Positions 1 through 9,694 of a stretch of 64,000 nt of DNA are shown in pieces. The notes below the pieces were generated by a model. The model saw only the letters and a program-made list of their open reading frames with translations, was not told the origin of the DNA and did not search any database. Source of the stretch: JACPDH01 sp041671505 (lineage in GTDB: Bacteria; Acidobacteriota; Thermoanaerobaculia; Gp7-AA8); NCBI GenBank assembly GCA_041671505.1, contig JBAZBK010000002.1, forward strand, positions 62,001-126,000, given 5' to 3'. The position numbers and the translations under genes are program-made. The number at the start of each line of letters is the position of its first letter. The first letter of the stretch is position 1.

Positions 1-153
1 CAGCATCTCGGCGGCATCAAGGGCAACCCCTTCCTCGTCGCAGTGAACAAGAACCCGAAGGCGCCGATCTTCCAGGTCGCCACGGTCGGCATCGTCGCGG
101 ATCTCCTCGAGTTCCTCCCGGTGCTCACGGAGAAGATCGAGAAGCTCAAGTAA
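1..153 (+). CDS. etfA: Electron transfer flavoprotein alpha subunit, C-terminal end (partial)
   Basis: The window opens inside a gene; 50 residues remain before a TAA at 151-153. They contain INKxPxAPIFQVA-like sequence (here VNKNPKAPIFQVATVGIVAD), followed by a short helix ending LTEKIEKLK. This is the characteristic end of the FAD-binding domain of ETF alpha, which passes electrons from acyl-CoA dehydrogenases to the quinone pool. The two acyl-CoA dehydrogenase genes in this window could supply it, but no direct link is visible. A strong hairpin terminator follows, so this is the last gene of its operon. Confidence 0.85.
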   Translation, partial: QHLGGIKGNPFLVAVNKNPKAPIFQVATVGIVADLLEFLPVLTEKIEKLK

Positions 154-182
154 CCGCCTTCACGAAGGGCAGCTGCGCGCAA

Positions 183-211
183 CGGCCACGCGAAAGCGTG
201 GCCGTCTTGTT
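183..211 (+). terminator. Rho-independent terminator after etfA
   Basis: A perfect 9-bp GC-rich stem (183-191 with 196-204) closes a GAAA tetraloop and is followed by TCTTGTT. It lies 30 bases after the etfA stop on the same strand. Confidence 0.85.
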
Positions 212-570
212 CAGGAAGGAACCGGGCAATTGGGAAAGACCTCGGGAACGTGGCGGCGGCATGCACGTCGGAGGGAGCGCACCACCGGGCCTGCGCCCAC
301 TCTCTCCGTCAACTGAAGCCACCGCAATGCGCTGGTGCGATACCGGGTCGGGCGAAGCCTGTGTGAACCGGCGCGTTCTCCAGCACGAGCATTCCAACGG
401 CAACCGTGCCGCTTCGCACCAGCGCCCGCAACCGGAGAAACCGCGTGTACTTTCCTCGCGATTCACTCCAGAATCCTCAGCACGAATGGAAATCGGTGAA
501 CCACCCTCGAAAATGCGCTTCCGTGGACTCTGGCGCGAAATGACTCGTCCCAACCTGAGCGAGGTTTCAA
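212..570. other. Intergenic stretch without a recognisable gene
   Basis: Short reading frames exist here on both strands, but none has a ribosome binding site or protein-like composition. The last part must hold the promoter of the downstream gene; I could not pick out a convincing -35/-10 pair. No repeat was recognised. Confidence 0.5.
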
Positions 571-3500
571 ATGCCTGATATCACCCGGGGCCGCGGTCCC
601 CGCATTGCACTTCTGCTTCTCGGATCAGGCCTTTGCTCGCTCGTGTATCAGACCGTCTGGCTTCGCGAGCTCAGAAGCGTGTTCGGGTCGTCGACCCCGG
701 CGAACGCGGCAGTGATCGGAATCTTCATGGGTGGACTGGGAGCCGGAGGCCTCATGCTCGGCCGACTCGCCGATCGCCATCGCAATCCGCTGCTGCTCTA
801 CTCAATGCTCGAGGGTGGCATCGCGATCGCCGCCCTGCTTACGGTTCCGCTCGTCCGGCTGGTCGAGATGGTCTATTTCGCGAGCGGCGGATCGGTCACC
901 CTCGGAACGACCGGAGCGACGCTGCTGCGCCTGCTGCTGGCAACCGTCGTGCTCGGCCTGCCGACGTTTCTGATGGGCGGTACGCTCCCGGCGGCGGCGA
1001 GAAGCGCTGTGGCCGACGACGACGTGAAGCGTCGCGCGATCGCTCTCCTCTATGGAGTGAACACCCTCGGAGCCGTTCTCGGGACGATGTTCTCCACCTT
1101 CGTCGCGCTCGAGTTGTTCGGCAATCGCAAGACGTTGATCATCGCCGCGCTCTTGAATCTGGTCATTGCGGTGATCGCGCGCTCGATGTCGCGTCACGCG
1201 AGCTTCGCGCCGGAGGAGGAAGCGGAGGAGAAGGCCGCGCAACCCATTTCGGCGACGCCGCCCACGCTTCCGCTTTTCACCTGGATTGGCGCCGGAGTCG
1301 CCGGCTTCGTGTTCCTCCTGATGGAGCTCGTCTGGTATCGAATGCTCGCGCCAATCCTGGGGGGCTCGACGTTCACCTTCGGCCTGATTCTTTCGATGGC
1401 GTTGTTAGGCATCGGGCTCGGCGGCCTCGCGTACTCGTACCTTCTGGACGATCGTCCCGCGTCACTGCGACTCTTCGCGATGACGTGCGGGCTCGAGGGG
1501 CTGGCCATCATCGCTCCGTTCGCGCTCGGCGATCATCTCGCGATCTTCGCAGCGCTCCTCCATCCGCTGCACGCCTTCGGATTTCGAGGTGACATGCTGA
1601 CCTGGGCGATCGTGTCGGCGATCGTCGTGCTTCCCGCGTCGATCGTGGCCGGATTTCAGTTTCCGGCGCTGATCGCGCTTGCGGGGCAAGGGCGCTCGCA
1701 GGTTGGAATCGACGTCGGCCGCGTCTACGCATTCAACACGCTCGGGGCGATCGCGGGATCGCTCGCGGGAGGGTTCGGGCTGATGCCGATACTCACCGCC
1801 CCCACCTGCTGGAGGCTCTCCGCGTGGTTGATGATCGCCCTCTGTGCGGTGGCGGCGATTCTCGCGTTCCGACAGGAACGACGCGCCGTCGCAGGACCTG
1901 CGCTCGCGCTGATCGCGGCGGGGCTCGTCATCGGAGCGGCAGGTCCGACCTCCGTCTGGCGGCACTCGCCGATTGGAGCGGGACGGGTCGACCTCTCGAA
2001 CCGATCGATGAACGAGGTGCTCGACTGGGCCAGCAGCATGCGGCGTGAGGTCGTATGGGAGGCCGAAGGGATCGAGAGCAGCGTGGCACTGATCGGCGGC
2101 GGCGGCTACGCTTTTCTCGTGAACGGCAAGAGCGACGGCAACTCGATCGGCGACGCGCCGACGCAGGTCATGGGAGGCTTGATCGGCGCCATGCTTCACC
2201 CCGCGCCCAAACGAAGCCTCGTGATCGGGCTGGGCACCGGCAGCACCGCGGGCTGGCTAGGAAAAGTCAGAGGCATGGAGCACGTCGAGGTTGCCGAGCT
2301 GGAACCGGCGATACGACACATCGCCGAGGCTTGTGCGCCCGTGAACCAGAACGTGCTCGAGCAGCCGGTCGTTCATGTCTCGTACGGCGACGCGCGCGAG
2401 ATCCTTCTCGTCAGCAGGAGTCGCTACGACATCATTTTTTCCGAGCCTTCGAATCCATATCGCGCCGGAATCGCGAGCCTCTTCACGCAGGAATTCTACG
2501 CGGCGGTCTCGAACAGGCTCGACCGCAACGGAATCTTCCTGCAATGGGTGCAGGCGTACGAGATCGACGGTCGCGCGGTCGAGACCATCATTCGAACGAT
2601 GCACTCGGTCTTCCCCCACGTGCAGGTCTGGCAGTCGCAGGACAAGGACCTGATTCTCGTCGCGACGCGAGAACCGCTCGCCGTCGATGTGGCGCGGGTG
2701 CGCGCGCGAATGACGGAGGAGCCGTACCGCGAGGCTCTCGCAATCACGTGGAAGGTCGACAGCGCCGAAGGCTTCCTCGCGCATCTGGTTGCCGACGATG
2801 CCTTCGCAAGTTACGTGGCAACGCACACCCGCGCCGAGATGAACACGGACGACCGGAACCTGGTCGAGTTCGGACTCGCGCGAAGCGTCGCCGGGCGCGC
2901 CCAGCCGATCGTGGAGATTCGAAAGATCGTGACGGCGTTGAAGCTCCGAGACCGGTCGTTCGCCGGCGCCTACGACGCGGCGCTCGTCAAGCGGTTCCGG
3001 ACGACCTCTCCCGTGATCGGGGGAAGCGATGCACTTCTGGACCCGACGCTGGCGGAGGCCATGAAAGCGTACAAGGCGGGACGCTGGGACGACGCGCTCA
3101 GGGGATGGCGCAACGCGGGCGCCGGAGAGCCTCGCTCGCACTACGAAGCTCTCCTGGTGGCCGACAGCCTCGCGCAACTCGGAGAGGCGAGCTGTACGAC
3201 GGAAATCGAACGGCTCCGCGGTTACGATCCGATCGAGGCGAAGATCGTCGAAGCGACCTACCTGTTCCAGACGGGTGACGACGACGGCTCCGCGCAGCGT
3301 CTCGCGGAAGCGCTCGTGGCCACGCGCTCGTGGCCATGGATCGACTGGACGTTGATGGATCGCGCGATCGCCATGGGGAACACGCTTGCCACGTCGCCAC
3401 TGAACCCGGAATCGCGCGCTCGACTCGCGGAGGCGTTCTCGAGGCCGTACTCGATGAACATGTTCGAGGATCGGCGGAAATGGGAGTCGTTCGCGATGGC

Positions 3501-3708
3501 GAGGCAGGACGAGCCTCAGGGCTGCGGCCCAAAGCGGATCGCCGCGCTCGCGCAGTACGAGCCGAACGTACCGTGGAGAATCGACGTGCTGCAACCGCGG
3601 GCGCGCTGCTACGGAGAGACGAACCATCCGCTCGCGGACAAGGCGCTGGAGGAGCTCGCGATATTCCGCGGCTACGAATACGAGTCCTTCGGCGCAAACC
3701 TCCAATGA
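571..3708 (+). CDS. Fused MFS transporter / spermidine synthase-like protein with C-terminal helical repeats
   Basis: This 1045-residue protein has three parts. Residues 1 to about 460 are hydrophobic and carry two blocks of membrane helices; the first has the NAAVIGIFMGGLGAGGLMLGR type of motif seen in fused MFS/spermidine synthase proteins. Residues of about 480-700 form an aminopropyltransferase-like Rossmann domain with the nucleotide loop GLGTGSTAGW near 552 and EPSNPYRAG near 623. From about 820 onward the sequence looks like TPR-type helical repeats. Family members are common in Acidobacteria, Myxobacteria and Planctomycetes, and their substrate is unknown; aminopropyl transfer should not be assumed. 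The ATG at 571 follows a purine-rich GCGAGG. The gene stands alone between a terminator and a relic region. Confidence 0.85.
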   Translation: MPDITRGRGPRIALLLLGSGLCSLVYQTVWLRELRSVFGSSTPANAAVIGIFMGGLGAGGLMLGRLADRHRNPLLLYSMLEGGIAIAALLTVPLVRLVEMVYFASGGSVTLGTTGATLLRLLLATVVLGLPTFLMGGTLPAAARSAVADDDVKRRAIALLYGVNTLGAVLGTMFSTFVALELFGNRKTLIIAALLNLVIAVIARSMSRHASFAPEEEAEEKAAQPISATPPTLPLFTWIGAGVAGFVFLLMELVWYRMLAPILGGSTFTFGLILSMALLGIGLGGLAYSYLLDDRPASLRLFAMTCGLEGLAIIAPFALGDHLAIFAALLHPLHAFGFRGDMLTWAIVSAIVVLPASIVAGFQFPALIALAGQGRSQVGIDVGRVYAFNTLGAIAGSLAGGFGLMPILTAPTCWRLSAWLMIALCAVAAILAFRQERRAVAGPALALIAAGLVIGAAGPTSVWRHSPIGAGRVDLSNRSMNEVLDWASSMRREVVWEAEGIESSVALIGGGGYAFLVNGKSDGNSIGDAPTQVMGGLIGAMLHPAPKRSLVIGLGTGSTAGWLGKVRGMEHVEVAELEPAIRHIAEACAPVNQNVLEQPVVHVSYGDAREILLVSRSRYDIIFSEPSNPYRAGIASLFTQEFYAAVSNRLDRNGIFLQWVQAYEIDGRAVETIIRTMHSVFPHVQVWQSQDKDLILVATREPLAVDVARVRARMTEEPYREALAITWKVDSAEGFLAHLVADDAFASYVATHTRAEMNTDDRNLVEFGLARSVAGRAQPIVEIRKIVTALKLRDRSFAGAYDAALVKRFRTTSPVIGGSDALLDPTLAEAMKAYKAGRWDDALRGWRNAGAGEPRSHYEALLVADSLAQLGEASCTTEIERLRGYDPIEAKIVEATYLFQTGDDDGSAQRLAEALVATRSWPWIDWTLMDRAIAMGNTLATSPLNPESRARLAEAFSRPYSMNMFEDRRKWESFAMARQDEPQGCGPKRIAALAQYEPNVPWRIDVLQPRARCYGETNHPLADKALEELAIFRGYEYESFGANLQ

Positions 3709-3775
3709 GCCTCGGCGCCGGCCTGTCAGACATCCCCGTACTCGCGCAGCAATCAACCCGAAGGCCTGCCTCGCG

Positions 3776-3862
3776 TTAGGCGTCGGCCTTGTAGACGCCC
3801 CCCATACCGCCGCCACCCAGCCGCTGCGCGATGCGATCGTGCCCGACCGTGCGTCCGATCAT
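3776..3862 (-). pseudogene. Relic of the N-terminus of a serine/threonine protein kinase
   Basis: Reading from ATG 3862 leftwards gives 28 residues, MIGRTVGHDRIAQRLGGGGM and then GGVYKADA, before a TAA. This is the start of a PknB-type (Hanks) kinase up to the glycine-rich P-loop and the beta-3 lysine (VYKA). Genuine family members continue for hundreds of residues. Everything after the P-loop is missing and the next gene in this direction is unrelated. I infer a truncated relic, not a working peptide. Confidence 0.7.
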
Positions 3863-4037
3863 GCCGCGGCACTCCGTTCGCGCTGAATTCGTTCGCACTA
3901 CGACCCTATGTGATCGGCGCGCGGTGACCACGGGCATCCGAGAATCCGAGTGATCGCATTCGATGACTCAGCGGAGCTCGGAAGTGAATGGGAAACCTCG
4001 CGCGCGCGTAGTCAGAGCCCGGCTATTCCGAGCTCCA

Positions 4038-4108
4038 AGGTCAGGTGACAGCCGAGGAACGAAATTCTCGAACCTCCTCTGCTTCATATTTCGGCTGTGG
4101 CCCCACCT
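4038..4108. repeat. Imperfect inverted repeat with GTGACAGCC / GGCTGTGGCCCC arms
   Basis: The 18-base arms 4038-4055 and 4091-4108 are complementary at about 14 positions, including the uninterrupted core ACAGCCGA/TCGGCTGT. The right arm ends GCTGTGGCCCCACC, almost identical to the right arm of the repeat at 30325-30391. It sits just past the 3' end of the AsmA-like gene, so it may also act as its terminator. Confidence 0.5.
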
Positions 4109-4118
4109 CGGCGTCGTT

Positions 4119-7100
4119 TCAGCGCTTCGCCGGAGCCGTCTCCGCCAATCGAGCCCGTTCGAGCGCTTCGACGCAGACCTGCTGTTCCGCCGTCAGGCGG
4201 TCGTAGATGCCTCGGAGGAGAATCGTCCCGCCCGCGGTTGCGATCGCCGCACCGGCCGACGCGAACGCCTGCCCCGTCTTGAGCTCGAGTGCCGGCTGCG
4301 AGAGCGTTCCGCCGAGCCCGACGTACGGGTTTGCGATCGATCCGGCGCTGATGCCGACTCCTTCTCTCGGCTTGAGGGTCCACTCGAGCGCGATCGCCTC
4401 GTTGTGCAGATCGACGCTTCCGTGCCCGAGGATGGTCAGCTTGTCGCTGCGTGCGACGATGGGGTCGACGTCCGCTTTGCCATCCGCGAGAGTCATCGCC
4501 AGCACGCCGCACTCGCAGGTCGTGTACGGCGACGACTTGCGGAACGGGTTGAGCGCCTCGAGAAGGGCGCGGCCCACGCCGGACGTCAAGAAGTCGCCGA
4601 GGTTGTTAGGCAACCGGCCGGAGCCGAGCGTGAGCAGCAGCCGGCCGTCGGCGGACGCGGCGATCGCGTGCGGCGACCGCCCCTCGCCTCGCACCTCGTA
4701 TTCGATGTCGAGTGGCGGCATCTCCGGCCGTGATATCTCCGAGCCCGCGACCGAAAGCCGCGCGCCCGCGAGCGCTCCTTCGCTTCGGAGCCGGTAGCCC
4801 CCCGCGTACGGCTCGAGGACGAGGTTTGCCGTCAGCCTGCCGCCGTCGGGACCGACCGCCTCGAGCCGCTCGAATCGCACGACGCCGTCGGTGAGCGTCC
4901 CCGCGATCGTCACGTCATGGATCCGGTAGCCCGGAAAGATCAACTCGCCCACCGGGATGCGCACGCTCGCGTCGATCGCACGCAGCGTCGCGACGGGAAT
5001 GGGCGTGTCGGAGAACATCCGGCGTGGCCCAGGGCGGCTCTCGGCCTTCGGAGGGGCCGGCGGCGGTCCGGCCTTGCCCCTGCCGGCGGCGCTCCTGGCA
5101 GCCGGCATGCTCTCCTCACCGGAAACAACGGGCGTGGTCGCGACGCCGCCGGCGGCCGGCGCAGTGCCTGACAGATTCAGGATGTCAAGACGGCTCGACC
5201 GGAGGTCCGCGTCCAGGAACACGCGTGCATCGCGTCGCACCGTGAGGGTGCCCTCCAGGTCGCTGTCGCCCAGCCGCGCTCTGAAGCCGTTCGTTGCGAA
5301 ATGAGAGCCTCCCCCTTCCACCCGGCTCGATACCTCGAACGCTTCCGCGGGCAACGGCAGCCCGCCCGTAGGCGGGCCGAGGGCCAGCGAGAGGTCAGGG
5401 CCCGACGCGCTCGCGTCGAGCGACGTCATCGCGAACCCGGGCGATTCGCCTAACGTTCCAGACAGCTTCGCGCGTATCTCACCGATCGACGCCGCGACCT
5501 CGTGGAACCGAAGTCCCGCGTCGTCCCGGACGATCCGTCCGCGCGCGTCGAGCGCCCCCGCGGGCAACGTCACTCCCGCGAGCGCCGATGCGATCGACGT
5601 GTCGGGCGCGCCGAGCGTGACGCTCACATCGGTGCCTCGGAGCCGTGCGGCGAGGCCGATCGTTCCGTCGACATGCACGCCGGCATTGCCGAGCGACGCC
5701 TCGCCTCCGCGCACCTCGAGGCGCCCGGGAGCCAGAACGATCTGCGCCGAGCTCGCGAATGGCACCGTGGGGAGCGCGCCGGCGACACCCCATCCCGACA
5801 GATCCGACAGTACCGGTCCGCTCACGCTGCAGTCCAGCCTCGTCCCGTCACTCACCGGATGCAACCCGACGTGCCCCTCGACGATCGCGATGATCCTCCC
5901 CGCGCGCGCCTCCACCGCGCTCAGGTCGTATCCTCCGTCGACGACATGGATCCGTCCCGAGATCTCGTACGGCGCGACAGGAAGGGTGGCGCCCAGGCCG
6001 GCCCGCACGGACGCGGCGCGAAGGTCGGGACCCGAGACGAGCACCTGGATCTCGCTTCCAACCATCCGGGGCGCGGTCGAGAGGCTCGCATCCACCGTGA
6101 TGAAGTCGTCAGCGACCTGCGCCTCGACCGCGTCGAGCGCGAACGCGCGACCACGGCGCGCGACCCTCCCGCGCAGCGAGAACGGCGAGCGGGGCAGCGT
6201 CACCCGCGCGATTCCGGAGAACGTCGACAGGTCGGTTCCCGAGGCGTCGACGCTCAGATCGAGGTTTGGTAGTCGAGGCGGCTCGCCAATCGTCCCGCCA
6301 CCGCGAACGATCGAGCCATGCACTCCCACCTCGACGTCCTCGATCGCCAGCGCGTCCGCGCGCCGCAGGAACCGTCCGCGAACCGTGAAGGCGCCGGCGG
6401 GCAGAAGCACGCGGGTCAGAGCGCGGAGCTCGGCCAGATCGCTTCCGCTTCCGTCGACCGCGAGATCGGTGCCCACCGCGCCGCGTGTAAGGCCTACCGC
6501 ACCACGCACCGCGATCGACGTCCCCCCGGCGCGGACGCGGACGTCGTCGAGCGTCAGTCGCCGTCCCTCGAGGAGAACGCGACCCGCAAGGTCGAACGAC
6601 TTGCCAGGCAGCCCATCCACCCGCACCCACGTTCCCACCAGCGAGGCGTCGGGACCCGACGCTTCGACCGAGGCGTCGATCGTCCCTGGTCGCAGAAGCG
6701 AACCGAACCGCCCGCGGGCAGCCGCCGTCGCGCTCGCGAGGCCGGCGTCGACGTCGAAGCCGACCGCACCCGTCGCCGGCGTGAGCCGACCACGGAAATG
6801 AAACGTGCCCGCAAGCGGCGACCGGATGCCCGCGGCAGCGAGCAGTTGCCGGATGTCGGAGCCATGGAGCTCGAAGTCGATGTTCGGCCCGGAGAGCGAA
6901 GCAAGATTGCGGACGCTGCCTCGCGACGAGAACTGCGTCGACCCCAGCCGCCCGGCGACGTCGTGCCGAACCTCCGACCCGCCTAACATCGCCGCAAACG
7001 GTCCCGCGTGGCCGGCGACGGCCCATTGCTCGGCATCGAGCCGGCCGTCGGCGTCGATCCTGATCAGGTCTGTCGCCCGGTCGACTCGCGCATCGAGGCG

Positions 7101-7670
7101 GGTGACCGCAAACGTTCGCTCCGGCACTCCGGGTCGCGCGCGCCACACGAGCTCCAGGCGGCCTAACGCGAACCGTTCGAGGACGACGGGAGGCCCGCTC
7201 TTCGGAGCCGGGGCCACGGGAGCGTTTGCGGGTGACGCAGGGCGCGGGGCCGGTCGCGCCGGCGTCCGCGCGGCAGGCGGCGCCGGCTTCGTCTCGGGCA
7301 TCCAGTTCCACTGCCCGCCCGCGTCGGTCTCGAGCAGAATGCGAATGTCATCGAGCTCGACGTCGCTCACGCGGACCGGGCGCGAGACGAGCGAGGCGAG
7401 GTCGACCGACAGCGTCACGCGGCCGGCCCGGGCCATGTACGGCTCCGAGCCCCAGGGCGCGTTGGCGATCCTCACATCCTCGGCGACGACAGTCGCCGTT
7501 CTGCCTAACGACAAGTCGAAGCCGCCCGCGATCGTACATTTGCGTCCGAGCGCCTTCGTGACGGCCCGCTCGACCGCGCCGTGAAGCCAGATCCTCGCCC
7601 CGACGACCGCGGTAAGGATGCCGGCGGCGACCAGGGCGACGATCCGGAGTTGCTTTCGCCGTCGCGTCAC
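4119..7670 (-). CDS. AsmA family protein
   Basis: This 1183-residue protein has one N-terminal membrane anchor (about residues 8-29) after a basic MTRRRKQ start. A long periplasmic region follows, made of repeated beta-rich units of the form 'GTL...DLS...SGSDLS', interrupted by a Pro/Ala-rich linker near 130-160 and another near 890. The last 250 residues, with a NNLGDFLTSG segment, match the conserved AsmA C-terminal domain. AsmA/TamB-like proteins are elongated lipid-transfer or envelope-biogenesis proteins spanning the periplasm. The stop of the upstream amidohydrolase gene lies 12 bases before this ATG, so the two are probably co-transcribed. The exact cargo cannot be told from sequence. 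Confidence 0.85.
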   Translation of the reverse strand: MTRRRKQLRIVALVAAGILTAVVGARIWLHGAVERAVTKALGRKCTIAGGFDLSLGRTATVVAEDVRIANAPWGSEPYMARAGRVTLSVDLASLVSRPVRVSDVELDDIRILLETDAGGQWNWMPETKPAPPAARTPARPAPRPASPANAPVAPAPKSGPPVVLERFALGRLELVWRARPGVPERTFAVTRLDARVDRATDLIRIDADGRLDAEQWAVAGHAGPFAAMLGGSEVRHDVAGRLGSTQFSSRGSVRNLASLSGPNIDFELHGSDIRQLLAAAGIRSPLAGTFHFRGRLTPATGAVGFDVDAGLASATAAARGRFGSLLRPGTIDASVEASGPDASLVGTWVRVDGLPGKSFDLAGRVLLEGRRLTLDDVRVRAGGTSIAVRGAVGLTRGAVGTDLAVDGSGSDLAELRALTRVLLPAGAFTVRGRFLRRADALAIEDVEVGVHGSIVRGGGTIGEPPRLPNLDLSVDASGTDLSTFSGIARVTLPRSPFSLRGRVARRGRAFALDAVEAQVADDFITVDASLSTAPRMVGSEIQVLVSGPDLRAASVRAGLGATLPVAPYEISGRIHVVDGGYDLSAVEARAGRIIAIVEGHVGLHPVSDGTRLDCSVSGPVLSDLSGWGVAGALPTVPFASSAQIVLAPGRLEVRGGEASLGNAGVHVDGTIGLAARLRGTDVSVTLGAPDTSIASALAGVTLPAGALDARGRIVRDDAGLRFHEVAASIGEIRAKLSGTLGESPGFAMTSLDASASGPDLSLALGPPTGGLPLPAEAFEVSSRVEGGGSHFATNGFRARLGDSDLEGTLTVRRDARVFLDADLRSSRLDILNLSGTAPAAGGVATTPVVSGEESMPAARSAAGRGKAGPPPAPPKAESRPGPRRMFSDTPIPVATLRAIDASVRIPVGELIFPGYRIHDVTIAGTLTDGVVRFERLEAVGPDGGRLTANLVLEPYAGGYRLRSEGALAGARLSVAGSEISRPEMPPLDIEYEVRGEGRSPHAIAASADGRLLLTLGSGRLPNNLGDFLTSGVGRALLEALNPFRKSSPYTTCECGVLAMTLADGKADVDPIVARSDKLTILGHGSVDLHNEAIALEWTLKPREGVGISAGSIANPYVGLGGTLSQPALELKTGQAFASAGAAIATAGGTILLRGIYDRLTAEQQVCVEALERARLAETAPAKR

Positions 7671-7682
7671 GGGCTCATCGTC

Positions 7683-9461
7683 TCACTGAGCGAGCTTGCT
7701 GAGGTACCCGATGTTGCGAAGCTCCCCACCGCGCATGACGAAACGGAGCGCTCGGAAGCTCGCGACGTCCTTCGTCGGATCGCCGGAGATCAGCAGGAGG
7801 TCGGCGCTCTTGCCCTTCTCGATCGTCCCGGTCGCGGCGTCGATGCCCGCCGCGCGGCTCGCCGTCGCGGTCGACGCGACAACGACCTGCATCGGAGTCA
7901 TCCCCGATGCCTGCATTGCCTCCATCTCCGCGTGGATTGCGGGGCCGTGCAGCGTCAGCGGGTTGCCCGCGTCGGTGCCGGTGGCGATCGGGATTCCCGC
8001 CTTCACCAGCGCCGCGAGGTTCTCGCGCGTGACCGTGTTGAACCGCGTCTGACGCTTTTCCCACCGCGCGAGGTCGTCCGCCTTCACGAGCCCGGCATCG
8101 ACCGTCGCCGTCTCCGCGAGCTTCGCGAGCGTCGCGCGGTCGACGCAGTGATTCGGATCGTCGACCACGGGAGCCTTCCGATCGACCACGCCGCGGAACA
8201 TCCCGACGTAACCGTCGATGACGGTGAGCGTCGGAATCACGATCGTTCCGTTCTTCTTCGCGAGGTCGATGAACTCCTGGTCGACCGGCAGGTCTTCGAC
8301 GCTGTGGACGAGGACCTTCGCTCCCGCTCGGAGCGATGCCCTCGCCTCGGCGAGCCCGGTCGCGTGGACGATGAGCGGCAGGCCCGCCTTCGTCGCCTCG
8401 TCCGCCGCGGACGCGACGACAGGGGCGTTCCTCTCGACAGGAAGGTCGGGCGAGACGATGTACCAGACCTTGATCGCCTTCGCGCCTTTCGCGACGAGGT
8501 AGCGCGCGCCGGTCCGCGCCGACTCCTCGGTCGAGATCGCGATGAACTGACGCTCGGCCGCAAGGTTCAGCCAGTGATCGCGCGTCGAGAGAAGCGGCCC
8601 CGCCGCGACGACATTCGGCGCGAGCGTGTCGTTCCTGAAGCGCTCCGCGAGACCTAACGTCCACGAATATCCGCCGACGTCGAACACCGACGTCACGCCG
8701 GAGCAGACGTAGCTCCGCGCGTAGCGCTCCGGGTGGTCCTCGAGATCGGCCTCCACCCTTTCGTATGGATGCGTCGCCCGGACGTCGAGCGCCTCAGGCC
8801 GTCCGTCGGCCCATCCCGTCTGCGAGAAGTGGACGTGCGCGTCGACGAGACCCGGCGTCAGCCACATCCCCTTCCCGTCGGTCACTTCGAGCCCTTCGGG
8901 GACCGGACACTGCTCCGCGGTTCCGGCACAGTCGATCTTCCCGCCGCGGACGATCACGTTCGCGTTCGCCACCGGAACGCCACCGCGTCCGTCCACTAGA
9001 GTCGCGCCGACGATCGCACGCGGGGGTGGAGGCGTTCCCGGAGGCGCGTCCGCGGCTCCGGTGACCGCGATCTTCCAGCCATCGCCCGTCTCGACGAAGA
9101 GTCGCTGCGAGATTCCGGAATGCTCGCCGCCGTCGTAGGTGATGCGATACCGATACGTCCCGTAGACGACTCCAGGCGCCACGCGCACGAGGTCGAGATC
9201 GGTGGCGTGAAACGTGTCAGGCCAGCCCGGCTCTCCGCCGAAGAACGCCGCGACGTCGCGATCGAGCCGCGCCTGGGTCGCGACCGCGAAGCGCGAGTCG
9301 TGAACGTAGGTCGCTTCGTAGGCGCTCCGATCGTGCCGGACGATCGCGGCGAGGTTCGATTCGAACACCGCGCGCGCCGCACGAAGATCCGACGCTTCGT
9401 CAGCGAACAACGTCCGCGGCACCGCCGCCAGCAGGAGCAGCAACAGCGTCGCCCTCTTCAT
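7683..9461 (-). CDS. Secreted amidohydrolase with N-terminal NTF2-like domain
   Basis: The 592-residue product begins with a clear signal peptide (about residues 1-20, ending LFA). Residues 25-135 look like a SnoaL/DUF4440-type NTF2-like domain. From about 150 it is a metal-dependent amidohydrolase: VDAHVHF at 206-212, then IVHATG, LVHSVEDL and TGTDAGNP supply the expected His and Asp metal ligands. Proteins of this family are periplasmic imidazolonepropionase-like or prolidase-like hydrolases; the substrate is not predictable. The NTF2-like fusion is uncommon but known in Acidobacteria-type genomes. It is probably co-transcribed with the AsmA gene 12 bases downstream. Confidence 0.85.
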   Translation of the reverse strand: MKRATLLLLLLAAVPRTLFADEASDLRAARAVFESNLAAIVRHDRSAYEATYVHDSRFAVATQARLDRDVAAFFGGEPGWPDTFHATDLDLVRVAPGVVYGTYRYRITYDGGEHSGISQRLFVETGDGWKIAVTGAADAPPGTPPPPRAIVGATLVDGRGGVPVANANVIVRGGKIDCAGTAEQCPVPEGLEVTDGKGMWLTPGLVDAHVHFSQTGWADGRPEALDVRATHPYERVEADLEDHPERYARSYVCSGVTSVFDVGGYSWTLGLAERFRNDTLAPNVVAAGPLLSTRDHWLNLAAERQFIAISTEESARTGARYLVAKGAKAIKVWYIVSPDLPVERNAPVVASAADEATKAGLPLIVHATGLAEARASLRAGAKVLVHSVEDLPVDQEFIDLAKKNGTIVIPTLTVIDGYVGMFRGVVDRKAPVVDDPNHCVDRATLAKLAETATVDAGLVKADDLARWEKRQTRFNTVTRENLAALVKAGIPIATGTDAGNPLTLHGPAIHAEMEAMQASGMTPMQVVVASTATASRAAGIDAATGTIEKGKSADLLLISGDPTKDVASFRALRFVMRGGELRNIGYLSKLAQ

Positions 9462-9694
9462 CGCGCCTCCGATCCAAGTTGCCGTGGTACTTCAAACTGA
9501 GATCCACATTCTCGCCGCAACGGCACCCGCCCGGCCCGCAATTGTGGAGCCGGGATTGGGGATCGGGAACCCAGCTCAGTGTCGGGCTCAAAGTTCGAAC
9601 ATGGATCGTGATCAAATCAGCGCCAAAGCCTTGTGCTCTGACACCACCGCCTTTCTTCGCAATACCGACATCACGCCCGCGCCTCTCGCTCCGA
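9462..9694. other. Intergenic region between mocR-type gene end and amidohydrolase start
   Basis: About 230 bases with no supportable gene. It should contain the amidohydrolase promoter on the minus strand, but I see no convincing pair of promoter hexamers. Confidence 0.4.

Noticed and set aside
146..578. Two short frames on both strands in the gap after etfA
   Set aside because: Both overlap the terminator region or lack start signals; the composition is not protein-like.
2257..3816. 519-residue antisense frame over the MFS/spermidine synthase gene
   Set aside because: Shadow; only its first few dozen bases touch the kinase relic, which is in another frame.
7581..8664. Plus- and minus-strand frames overlapping the amidohydrolase
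   Set aside because: Shadows of a gene with complete active-site motifs.
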